A stretch of DNA of 64,000 bases from assembly GCA_037951105.1 (NCBI GenBank), contig JBAMJV010011046.1:62001-126000 (forward strand), given 5' to 3'. This document shows, piece by piece, positions 21,801 through 25,852 of this stretch (within the stretch, counting starts at the first letter, position 1; each line of letters begins with the position of its first letter). Origin of the DNA: Echinarachnius parma (Eukaryota; Echinodermata; Echinoidea; Clypeasteroida; Echinarachniidae). The translations under genes and the position numbers were made by a program. The notes below the pieces were generated by a model. It was not told where the DNA came from, ran no database searches, and saw only the letters and a list, made by a program, of their open reading frames with translations.

Positions 21801-24800
21801 CTTTGGTAGTTTTAGGGGCTACCTACTGATTTCAGGGGGCTAACTTTAAAATGAGGGAGCAAAATTGCCCTCAGCCCCATGTATTTCCTACCCTGCTCCA
21901 GGGCTACATTATGTATTTAGTGTTAAACTTTTAAAAATGCATACATAAAAGGTAGACAATTAGTTGTCGAAAAAAAGGACAATAAGTTCCAAGCACTATA
22001 CATGTACCTCCAGTACTTGCGGACGACCCAAAGTTGAATCCTGAGGGAGTAGTGGTTGTCTGTGTGCTTCCACCCAGGGCCCCGCCACTGCCAAAGTTGA
22101 AGGTGCTGCCTGTACTGGTTGTAGCTGTCCCAATCGGTTTGATACCGAAGCTAAAACCAGAGCTAGACGGAGTGGAAGTAGCCGTGGACGGAGTTCCAAA
22201 TCCGAAGGTTGGAGCCGTTGTCTTTGCAGCAGCACCAAAAGAAAAACCTGCAATGGATATTCTAATGCTTTTAAAATTGACATTGATTTGATATAATTTA
22301 CTGGACAAAAATATTATTCTACCTCCTCGATACTCAAAAGAATATATGGTCATGCGTCGTGAGGTCGCCTCCTTTTGCGTTACATGCCATTTTGGGCTTC
22401 TGCGGGACAATGTTACAGTTGAGAGCCAATATTTTCTGAGGAAGACCCCCTACCCTATCGAAACTATACATTTTCTGAAAGGAAATTACCCAAGGAACCC
22501 AAATATGCACTCAGAAATAACACTGGGTGTACAGTTAATTGTTCATATTGACCAAAACATGAAATTTTGTTTACAGTTTTAGAGGTCAATAATTTCCTGA
22601 TAACTTTTTCTGAAGTAGCTGTAGACAAGAACTTATGTTTTCTTGCATAGCAGACTTAGACCTTTACAGCAATATAATATTGTATGGGGTAAATTATTAT
22701 TTTACAGGAAATATTTTCATTCATACTTCATGAATTTTTAAATTTTAAATAATCAATAATTTTCACTAAGTAGGAGTCACTAGATGAATGGAATATAGAG
22801 TAAAGCCTAAATATGATGAGCCATAATACAGTTTGAAAAGTAAGCTTTAATTTGATACCAAATTTGTATTCTGAAATCTTGTATTTTTCAAGATATTAAC
22901 GTTTTTATCAAGAATTCACAAAATTGATCGGTCAAGATTGTGCCCCCATAGAGTCTGTACAGGAAACCCCCAATTTTCTTTGTTTGTGTTGATTTAATAA
23001 AAAAATTATTTGGCAAAGACCCTTTTCAATCATTTGACATTAAAGTTCAATATGTAAGCTTTCATTTGATACCAAAATTGAAGTTATACATGTAGTTTTG
23101 ACAAAGTTATTAACGTTTTAAGAAAAATTGCGTTTTGAGAGTCATTTCCCCATAGACTTTGTACACGGGCGCCGCTTCCTGCGGCGCCGCTTCCTGCTCC
23201 ACCCTCCGGCTTAAACCTTCAAACGGCTGTATCTCGATCTTAAATAGAGGTATACCTTTGAAACTTTGCAGAATGATAGCATTTTGATAGCCCTTTCAAA
23301 TGATACCAAATTTGTTCAGAAGGGATTTTTGGTTTTGAAAATATGAAGTAAAATGCACAAAAAAAATCCCAAACATGTAACGGCTCCACCCTATTTGGAG
23401 GCGAGTTCATGACACACGACCATATAGGCAAGTCCAAGGAAACATTTTCATGATTTAACTCTTCTTCAAACATGATTTATATGAATGTAATTTTTTTTCA
23501 ACTGAATTGAAATGAATTTAATTTTAAGTACATGATGATTACTAAATATTACACAGAAAATTGTTTTCCACTGCCACTCATACCTGGGCCCCGTAACATA
23601 AAACTTTACGATTGATCGTACGATCGATTATTGATCGTACGATCAATCGTAAAGAAAAACTGTAACATAAACATGCTACGATCAATTGCTTCTACGATCA
23701 ATCGTAGAAGCAATTGATCGTAGACTCACGATTGATCGTACGATCAATAATTGATCGTACGATCAATTTTCTGTAACATAAACGTTCTACGATCAATCGT
23801 AACCACAGAAAATCAATCGTAGACTCTACGATCAATCGTAGAATCCACGATTGATCCATGAGTGATCGTAGCCTTGATCAATAAAAATGGCTGCATAAGA
23901 CTAAAGGGCGTAGCCCCGGGAGGGGACGCGCCCCATAAAAAATGTTTTCTACCCCTTCCCTAGGTCTCCCTTCATCAAGAATTTATACTTTCAGAAAAAA
24001 AATACCACAGAAATAGATTCAATTACATGTCATTTAAGAGGCAAATTTCACCATTTTAGCCTAAAATAAAATATATTTTTTGAAAAAATTATTATTTTTG
24101 GCCTAAATTATGTCATTTTGAAGGTCAAATATGGTAAATACAGACATTTTGGGCCATCATCATTCCTAAAAGACCTTAAATAATATTTATTAAAAAAAAT
24201 TAAAAAAAAAAAAAAAAAATAGGAATATGATTGAAATTCTTGGCCCCGTTTCATGGAAGGGTCTCAATTATCCACAGACCGTCCTAACTGTCACGTGACT
24301 ATGACTGAATCACAAACATTACGTAATTCAGTCAGAGTCATGTGACAGTTAGGACGGTTTTTATATAAGACCCTTTCATGAAAAGGGGCCCTGGGGTTCT
24401 AACTTGAGCACACCTCGATGCAAAACAAGGCTCTCGCAGGTAGCTGCAGATCCTCAATGCACACAAATTATATGCAGTGTTATATGTTGGACTGCACAAC
24501 TACCTACCACACATGGGATGGAGCACATGACCGCATCAAGGTGTGTTCATCGGATGTCCAGAGCACTTGTGAACATCCACAAAGAAGTAAGTTATTGTAT
24601 TTATGTGACTCTGGCTACCCTTTGTATCTGAGGTTACTGACCTACTAATTGGGGATTTAAAAATATGAAAATATTATCCATATACATGTATGTATTTTTT
24701 AATACAATTATGCCTTTTTAAAATCTATATCTATATAGTAAGGGTATCAATAATTTGTACACAAGAAAATCAAACAAATCTTTAAGCATTTGTACTATTG

Positions 24801-25474
24801 TTCCTGAAAATTTAATTGCCTGAAAAAACCAATACAAAACAAATAACTATATTGAACAAAATTTCTTGCAGTGAAATTACAATTAAATGAATTGTTTGTA
24901 TCATATTGCGAATTGCCATTTTTAAACCCAGGCAAGTTGTTGTCTCCACTACAATAAACTAAATAGAAGGAAAATCTATGAAAGTTCGAACCCATTTGGC
25001 TAGGAATTACACAATTATGTATAAGTCAAATTTGCAACAAACCAACAACTTTGTGGTCAAATCACCATGTTTTGTACACATTGTTTTTCGTTCTCCAAAC
25101 TTACTGTATGTTGTGCAGAAACCAATGTATAGTCCATTAATATAGCAGAGTGTATTGCCAATTTGAGTCCTTTTGAAAAAATAAATTGCTCAAAAGAACT
25201 ATTTTCTTGACGGGTTCTAATCAAACTTCCAGAAATTATTCCTCACTATCTGATCTCTTATATTGAAAACAATTATTTGCCTGTGTTTTAAACTTGTATT
25301 GTCTTGTAAAGATTATGCTAGCAATATCATCAAATTAAATTATTTGAATAGAATTCCATTTAGTAGAATTTTAGCTGAATTTGTCAAAGGTTTCATACTA
25401 GAAGATAAATGGTGCATGCTTTAAAGAATGATGTGTCAATAAGTAGCAATTAGTTATAAAAATTCACTCGCCAT
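6774..25474 (-). CDS. NUP54: Nucleoporin Nup54 gene, complete, 14 coding exons
   Basis: Nup54 is a central-channel nucleoporin that forms a coiled-coil complex with Nup62 and Nup58 in the nuclear pore and contributes FG repeats to the transport barrier. The reconstructed protein is about 554 residues (human is 507). It starts MASFSFGAAAK and has FG repeats (FGFG, FSFG, FNFG, LFGG) to about residue 155, then a poly-Gln tract. A GDERD...KWNQLQAFWGTG block leads into an alpha/beta region with ENPFCRFK, DGLVVLHFNKKE and EVVIYILERLPTGATKR. The C-terminal coiled-coil half contains LIPVPLVGF, QEVQRKQG, ELNAPTQMKGRLNEMLSQIR and HLKQQQDGISQLVGIIKEDL. The coding exons, 5' to 3', are 25468-25474, 22008-22247, 21453-21521, 20507-20623, 19839-19904, 18582-18766, 17634-17821, 16917-17113, 16354-16408, 15555-15648, 14084-14191, 11975-12094, 8521-8631 and 6774-6881. 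All phases join cleanly. The introns hold many transposons and partial exon copies. Confidence 0.95.
7104..7957. mobile_element. GACGGACG-bearing dispersed repeat, copy 1
   Basis: It starts AACTAGATGGATCTTCGACT followed by GCGCGCAGTCG and ATGCCTCCGCC, and ends TTGCGGAGGCATAAAAA, so ATGCCTCCGC and GCGGAGGCAT form short inverted ends. The interior holds tandem units of about 110 bp built on TGACCTTTGACCTCATGACC and ATCTAATCAGATCATTGG, then a (GACG/TACG)n microsatellite, then ACAACCCGAAAACATAATGC. Copies 2 and 3 are at 10001 and 26133. Open frames in it read through the microsatellite and are not genes. Confidence 0.75.
8262..8485. repeat. Dispersed GGGCAAGT/GGGCCAGT repeat, copy 1
   Basis: Shares word order with copies at 11650, 18860, 20130 and 28665: GCCCATCGGGCAAGT, then ATTTTCAACATT, AACAAAGAAAAACAT, AGCTAATTTTTAG and GGGCCAGTG. 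It lies in the intron beside exon 13. The family has no coding capacity that I can see. Confidence 0.6.
8521..8631 (-). CDS. NUP54: NUP54 coding exon 13
   Basis: 37 codons, GRLNEMLSQIRLQSHLPFSR ... DADLQYEIKL, between a TTTTTGCAG acceptor and a GTAGGT donor, phase 0 at both ends. The sequence matches the human GRLNELMSQIRMQ ... DADLLREIKQ segment. Two partial copies of this exon lie upstream at 8811 and 11493. Confidence 0.95.
8763..8913 (-). pseudogene. Tandem unit with decayed copy of NUP54 exon 13 (copy 2)
   Basis: 8811-8906 matches the true exon and its intron flank (for example CTCCTGCTGAATGGAAGATG in the parent against ATCCTGCTGAATGGGAGATG here; GACAGCATCTCATT and GCAAAAATCAGGATAAA shared). 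The 151-bp unit starting AGCTTGCATCTTAGACC begins again at 8914, where it is interrupted by the insertion at 8936. The copy lacks the 3' end of the exon and its donor. Confidence 0.8.
10001..11100. mobile_element. GACGGACG-bearing dispersed repeat, copy 2
   Basis: Same ends and internal order as the copy at 7104, with more of the roughly 110-bp TGACCTTTGACC units (about six). It is nested in the TTAA composite at 8936-11476. Confidence 0.75.
11105..11165 (-). repeat. tRNA-like SINE head or tRNA remnant
   Basis: On the minus strand TAGCTCCGTGGATAGAG fits a polymerase III A box and GGTTCGAATCC a B box, about 30 bases apart. The acceptor stem does not close, so this is more likely a tRNA-derived repeat than a functional tRNA. 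Confidence 0.4.
11190..11345. repeat. 20-bp tandem array next to a telomere-like motif
   Basis: About six units of TAGTGGCTATAGGTCAGATT, the last two diverged, preceded by CCCTTACCCTAACCCTAA. It lies inside the composite insertion. Confidence 0.8.
11493..11580 (-). pseudogene. Decayed copy of NUP54 exon 13 (copy 3)
   Basis: GCTAATCTTGCTGAATGGGA, then ATCTGGGAAAGCATCTCACTTA and GGGCCTGCAAATATCATAAT correspond to the copy at 8811. It is that tandem unit's second member, pushed 2.5 kb away by the insertion at 8936. Confidence 0.75.
11650..11790. repeat. Dispersed GGGCAAGT repeat, copy 2 (fragment)
   Basis: TGGTGGCCAAGTTGGGCAGGT, ATTCTTCAAATAAAAGTGGCC and AAAGAAAAAATGTAA follow the order of the family at 8262. 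Only part is present. Confidence 0.45.
11975..12094 (-). CDS. NUP54: NUP54 coding exon 12
   Basis: 40 codons, VMAKQEVQRKQGVSIQLEEE ... ELNAPTQMK, with a CCTCAG acceptor and GTGAGT donor, phase 0 at both ends. It corresponds to human VLIKQEIQRKSGYAIQADEE ... ELNAPTQFK in the coiled-coil region. Confidence 0.95.
12179..12990. mobile_element. TTAA-flanked element with G-run/C-run hairpins (804 bp)
   Basis: TTAA 12179-12182 and 12987-12990 flank perfect inverted ends CCCTAATCCCACTGGG. Just inside each end is a G-run/C-run hairpin around CCATTTTGG or CCAAAATGG. Its architecture and the word ATCTCGG after the first hairpin match the arms of the composite at 8936, so the two are relatives. It sits at the junction between the parent exon 12 flank and its tandem copy. 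Confidence 0.85.
12991..13150 (-). pseudogene. Decayed copy of NUP54 exon 12 and its intron flank
   Basis: CTCTGCACATCTTGTTTGTCC, CATTACCCGAGGACAGA, GATATTTAGAATGGTATATT and TAGGTTAAACGCTA match CTCTGCACCTCTTGCTTGGCC, CATTACCTGAGGACAGA, GATATTTAGAAAGGTATATT and TAGGTTAAATGCTA at the parent (12068-12175). The acceptor-side sequence is kept and the coding part is more diverged. Confidence 0.75.
13178..13262. repeat. Fragment of the GTGGAACCTC element family
   Basis: CAGTGAAACCTCATTATAAT followed by GAGCACTTTGG repeats the left end of the element at 3312. Confidence 0.45.
13270..13740 (+). mobile_element. LINE remnant: reverse-transcriptase C-terminal region
   Basis: Frames read YKSLRRPHLDYAIQAWSPYL, then ANATKLIPCIQH, then (shifted) LPYEDRLARIKLTT. 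These match the conserved end of non-LTR retrotransposon reverse transcriptases of the CR1/L2/Jockey type, where an RPHLEYA..VW.P motif precedes QRRATK. It has an in-frame stop after SPYLG and at least one frameshift, so it is a dead 5'-truncated copy lying in a Nup54 intron on the opposite strand. Confidence 0.75.
14084..14191 (-). CDS. NUP54: NUP54 coding exon 11
   Basis: 36 codons, LMSKDLEKLQERQNTLQARM ... ELSHRLLQ, between TATTTCAG and GTAAGT, phase 0 at both ends. It corresponds to human IISEDISELQKNQTT ... DLSHRTLQ. Confidence 0.95.
14615..14668. repeat. Decayed 3' end of a GACGGACG repeat
   Basis: GGACGGACACCCAAAAACATAATACC followed by a GTGGTTGAGG block corresponds to the 3' end of the repeat at 7104. 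Confidence 0.45.
14677..14750 (-). pseudogene. Decayed partial copy of NUP54 exon 10 donor side
   Basis: TGTTGAATAGACGTAACATC, ATCCTGGCCTGATGTTG and GATTCTAGCTGCT match TGTTGAATAGACTCACATC, ATCCTGGCCTGGTGCTG and GATTCTTGCTGCT of the parent and its intron flank (15540-15592). The donor dinucleotide has been lost. Confidence 0.7.
14739..15175. mobile_element. Inverted-repeat element with TATTATATAACACCT ends
   Basis: TATTATATAACACCTTAG at the left pairs with CACCTAGGTGTCATATAATA at the right (about 15157-15176). No coding capacity. It lies directly beside the foldback at 15167. Confidence 0.55.
15167..15341. mobile_element. 175-bp foldback element
   Basis: The left arm (TATAATACAAATAATGAATG ... 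GGTGAAAGATGGAATGTTCC) pairs with the right arm (GAAACATTCCATCTTTCACC ... CATTCATTATTTGTATAATA). The arms are about 75 bp around a short CGGCTTCGCCTCG loop. Confidence 0.8.
15372..15530. repeat. Decayed GACGGACG-family repeat
   Basis: TTTGACCTCCTGGCACC, ATTGTGATTACAAGAATGGGA and ACACCCCAAAACATAATGCC followed by GTGGTGGAGGCAG trace the 3' half of the repeat at 7104, without the microsatellite. Confidence 0.55.
15555..15648 (-). CDS. NUP54: NUP54 coding exon 10
   Basis: One base plus 31 codons, LIPVPLVGFNAIKTRLEYQQ ... QHQARID, between CACTCATAG and GTGAGT. It corresponds to human LIPVPMVGFKELLRRL ... QHQTRLD. Phase 2 in (AG|G), phase 0 out. Confidence 0.95.
15788..15862 (-). pseudogene. Tandem copy of the acceptor half of NUP54 exon 10
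   Basis: AAGCCTCGTCTTGAATGCATT, GAACCCAACCAGAGGGACAGG and AATCAGCCTACGAGTGGAGC differ from the parent at only a few bases, and the match continues through about 120 bp of intron. The unit is about 193 bp (15595-15787 and 15788-15980). The copy keeps the acceptor and codes for the LIPVPLVGF half but has no donor side. Confidence 0.85.
16354..16408 (-). CDS. NUP54: NUP54 coding exon 9
   Basis: 55 bases, YDPRLWRQAQLDNPDPE with split codons at both ends, between TATTCAG and GTAAAT. It matches human VDPIIWEQAKVDNPDSE. Too short to stand out as a frame, but both phases fit its neighbours. Confidence 0.93.
16917..17113 (-). CDS. NUP54: NUP54 coding exon 8
   Basis: TEVVIYILERLPTGATKRIP ... ALTAAQLEHYLQNPPL, between CCTGCAG and GTAAGA. 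It matches human TEVVIYVVERSPNGTSRRVP ... ELSPAQIKQLLQNPPA. Phase 2 in, phase 1 out. Confidence 0.96.
17452..17515 (-). pseudogene. Decayed copy of the donor end of NUP54 exon 7
   Basis: ACTTCTCATTGGGTAGCAGT and AACCTCCACATACACAGACA match ACTTGTCATTTGGCAGCGGT and CATCCTCCACACACACAGACA at 17632-17675. It lies about 180 bp on the 3' side of the parent. Confidence 0.65.
17634..17821 (-). CDS. NUP54: NUP54 coding exon 7
   Basis: TVGYSVKPTARARDGLVVLH ... TLSVCVEDVRPLPND, entering after CTTGACCAG and leaving at GTAAGT. The acceptor was chosen for phase 0 after FCRFK; a nearer TAG would break the frame. It matches human AVGYSCMPS ... DGLVVLVFNKKE. Confidence 0.94.
17870..18110. repeat. Decayed GACGGACG-family repeat (5' part)
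   Basis: CATAATGAGTCCTGCGACTG, TGACCTTATGACCCCAAAATC and TCTGTCAACTGGTTCTT follow the unit structure of the repeat at 7104. Confidence 0.5.
18140..18390. repeat. (CAC/CAT)n trinucleotide repeat
   Basis: About 230 bp of CAC/CAT units with interspersed CAA. It gives a false poly-Val/Met frame on the minus strand. A shorter stretch (18525-18578) of the same repeat separates the exon 6 copy from the true exon, so the repeat was carried in the duplicated unit. Confidence 0.9.
18393..18520 (-). pseudogene. Near-identical partial copy of NUP54 exon 6 with its donor
   Basis: 128 bases matching the donor-side two thirds of the true exon (18582-18709), with only a couple of differences (GAAGGGGTTC for GAAAGGGTTC, GGTTGTCCC for GGTTATCCC). 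It codes GDERDNLLAKWNQLQAFWGT to FCRFK in frame and keeps the GTAAGA donor. It runs straight into the CAC repeat, with no acceptor where the exon should begin, so normal splicing should skip it. The offset is 189 bp. The high identity means a recent duplication, or an assembly artefact over the microsatellite. Confidence 0.85.
18582..18766 (-). CDS. NUP54: NUP54 coding exon 6
   Basis: VDNNLVLLAAALSVPSIYGD ... TPENPFCRFK between TGTTGCAG and GTAAGA. The GDERD, KWNQLQAFWGTG and ENPFCRFK blocks are diagnostic of Nup54. Phase 1 in, phase 0 out. Confidence 0.96.
18860..19225. repeat. Dispersed GGGCAAGT/GGGCCAGT repeat, copy 3
   Basis: CTCGCACTGGCCCGACACTC, GGGGCCAGCAAAATGTATAA, GTGGCCCGATCGGGCAAGCAG, ATTTTCAACCTGATATTGAC and AGTGAGTGTGGAGCCCTGC. 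It has the palindromic GCCCGATCGGGC core and an end word (AGTGAGTGTGGAG) shared with the copy at 28665. Confidence 0.6.
19839..19904 (-). CDS. NUP54: NUP54 coding exon 5
   Basis: 66 bases, GISTLGGGFGT followed by ten Gln, between TTTACAG and GTAATG. It corresponds to human GGFNTQQQQQ. Phase 1 at both ends. Confidence 0.9.
20130..20365. repeat. Dispersed GGGCAAGT/GGGCCAGT repeat, copy 4
   Basis: TGGCCCAGTCAGGCAAGTAA, AGGCCCCAAACAAAGAAAAA, CTTGCCCGAATGGGCCAGTA and AAGCTAATTTTTAGTGGCCC, in the same order as the copy at 8262. Confidence 0.65.
20507..20623 (-). CDS. NUP54: NUP54 coding exon 4
   Basis: FGAKPAGTSLFGGGGFGQPA ... FGFNLGTSTANT, an FG-repeat exon between TTTGCAAG and GTAAAT, phase 1 at both ends. 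Confidence 0.9.
21010..21392 (-). mobile_element. TTAA-flanked MITE, family 1 copy B
   Basis: Begins TTAAAGGGAGTTAGTAACAT and ends AACAAAGTTACTAGATCCCT, inverted ends. It aligns with 4277 (reverse), 44587 and 46249. It lacks the 121-bp palindrome nested in copy A. Confidence 0.75.
21453..21521 (-). CDS. NUP54: NUP54 coding exon 3
   Basis: 69 bases, PCFNFGTGFGSQPSGQGFSF then GP, between CTTTTCCCAG and GTGCAT. FG-repeat exon, phase 1 at both ends. The donor is weaker than the others in this gene. Confidence 0.85.
21728..21905. repeat. Dispersed GGGGGCTAC repeat, copy 1
   Basis: AATTTTAGGGGGCTACTT, AATCTGATGGATATC, TTTTAGGGGCTACCTACTGA and GGGGCTAACTTTAAAATGAG match 47370-47552 almost word for word. 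Confidence 0.7.
22008..22247 (-). CDS. NUP54: NUP54 coding exon 2
   Basis: 240 bases, FSFGAAAKTTAPTFGFGTPS ... GFNFGSSASTG, between ATTGCAG and GTACAT. Main FG-repeat exon, with five FxFG units and Thr/Ser-rich spacers. Phase 1 at both ends, so it joins A|GT of exon 1 to give MASFSFGAAAK. Confidence 0.93.
22343..23426. mobile_element. 1.08-kb inverted-repeat element (TATATGGTCATG ends)
   Basis: TATATGGTCATGCGTCGTGA then GGTCGCCTCC at the left matches, inverted, GGAGGCGAGTTCATGACACA then CGACCATATA at the right. The interior contains several AGCTTTCATTTGATACCAAA words and no transposase frame. It fills most of Nup54 intron 1. Confidence 0.7.
23586..23885. repeat. Cluster of GATCAATCGTA palindromes
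   Basis: GGGCCCCGTAACATAAAACTT opens a stretch in which TACGATCAATCGTA, its inverse, and CGATCAATTG recur at least ten times, forming many overlapping hairpins. The word TGTAACATAAAC appears three times. A related element in the opposite orientation is at 30395-30581. Confidence 0.75.
24242..24391. mobile_element. GGCCCCGTTTCATG foldback element (150 bp)
   Basis: GGCCCCGTTTCATGGAAGGG pairs with CCCTTTCATGAAAAGGGGCC. Inside, ACCGTCCTAACTGTCACGTG pairs with CATGTGACAGTTAGGACGGT. Elements with GGGCCC ends of this kind recur at 23586, 30576, 38495 and possibly 44092. Confidence 0.75.
24440..24586 (+). CDS. Candidate orphan exon, cysteine-rich, phase 1-1 (unrecognised)
   Basis: A good acceptor (GGCTCTCGCAG) and a strong donor (GAA|GTAAGT) bound 147 bases that stay open: SCRSSMHTNYMQCYMLDCTT ... 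HDRIKVCSSDVQSTCEHPQR. Five cysteines and phase-1 introns on both sides are typical of extracellular modules that move by exon shuffling. There are no partner exons visible on this strand nearby, and it lies in an intron of Nup54 on the opposite strand. It could be a displaced exon from a transposed gene fragment or chance. I do not recognise the domain. Confidence 0.3.
24650..25460. other. Nup54 intron 1, nothing else recognised
   Basis: AT-rich sequence without element ends, splice-bounded frames or RNA-like motifs. Confidence 0.45.
25468..25474 (-). CDS. NUP54: NUP54 coding exon 1 (ATG GCG A)
   Basis: Seven coding bases, ATGGCGA, followed by GTGAAT. Joined to exon 2 they give M-A-S-F-S-F-G-A, which parallels human M-A-F-N-F-G-A. 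The context CAAGATGGCG is a typical start context at a TATA-less promoter. It was chosen because it is the only ATG with a donor of the right phase between exon 2 and the upstream gene that also gives a Nup54-like N-terminus. Confidence 0.75.
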
Positions 25475-25560
25475 CTTGACTCGAGCCGGAACATATTCAG
25501 GACAGTTTTAAATGGGTATTTGGTTTTCAGTATCAACATGCTGCCACGGCAACATATTCA
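25468..25560 (-). promoter_or_regulatory. Nup54 5' end: YY1-like CAAGATGGCG at the start codon
   Basis: CAAGATGGCG overlaps the start codon, with GGCTCGAG just upstream. YY1-type AANATGGCG elements at start codons mark many TATA-less housekeeping promoters in animals. No TATA box is seen. The promoter must lie within the 217 bp between this ATG and the stop codon of the upstream gene. Confidence 0.45.
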
Positions 25561-25691
25561 TTTCCCTCAATTGAAGGACTCCTTCATTTTAAGGGAAATT
25601 TCCCATCTTCAAAGTGCAAGTTTCAATTTCCCCCTCTTTACTTTTGTAAGTCCATCACGACATTTGTTGCTATTTGTTGAATAATTTAACA

Positions 25692-25852
25692 CTAGATGCC
25701 AGTGATGGTCCTCTGGTTGAAGCCGAAGGTGATGATTGCACCATTTGTCCTTTTGTCGATGCTGATGGATGAATGGGTGATGACATGATCCTTTTGATCC
25801 TGGTTGACATACTCCGTATACGGCGACTGCTTCACTATCTTCTGAGGTGGAG
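25692..25852 (-). CDS. Unrecognised gene, last coding exon
   Basis: 52 codons plus TAG. The acceptor is ACATACAGAG: using the second AG keeps phase with the upstream exon (ACA G|CT), while the first AG would put a stop after seven codons. Tandem AG acceptors like this are common. Confidence 0.6.

Noticed and set aside
23073-23091. ATG TAT AAC TTC AAT TTT G followed by GT on the minus strand, which would give a Nup54-like start M-Y-N-F-N-F-G in phase with exon 2
   Set aside because: The sequence is part of a word (TTTGATACCAAA...) repeated inside the transposon at 22343-23426. The donor GTATCA is weak, and ATGGCGA at 25468-25474 fits better in promoter context and protein similarity.
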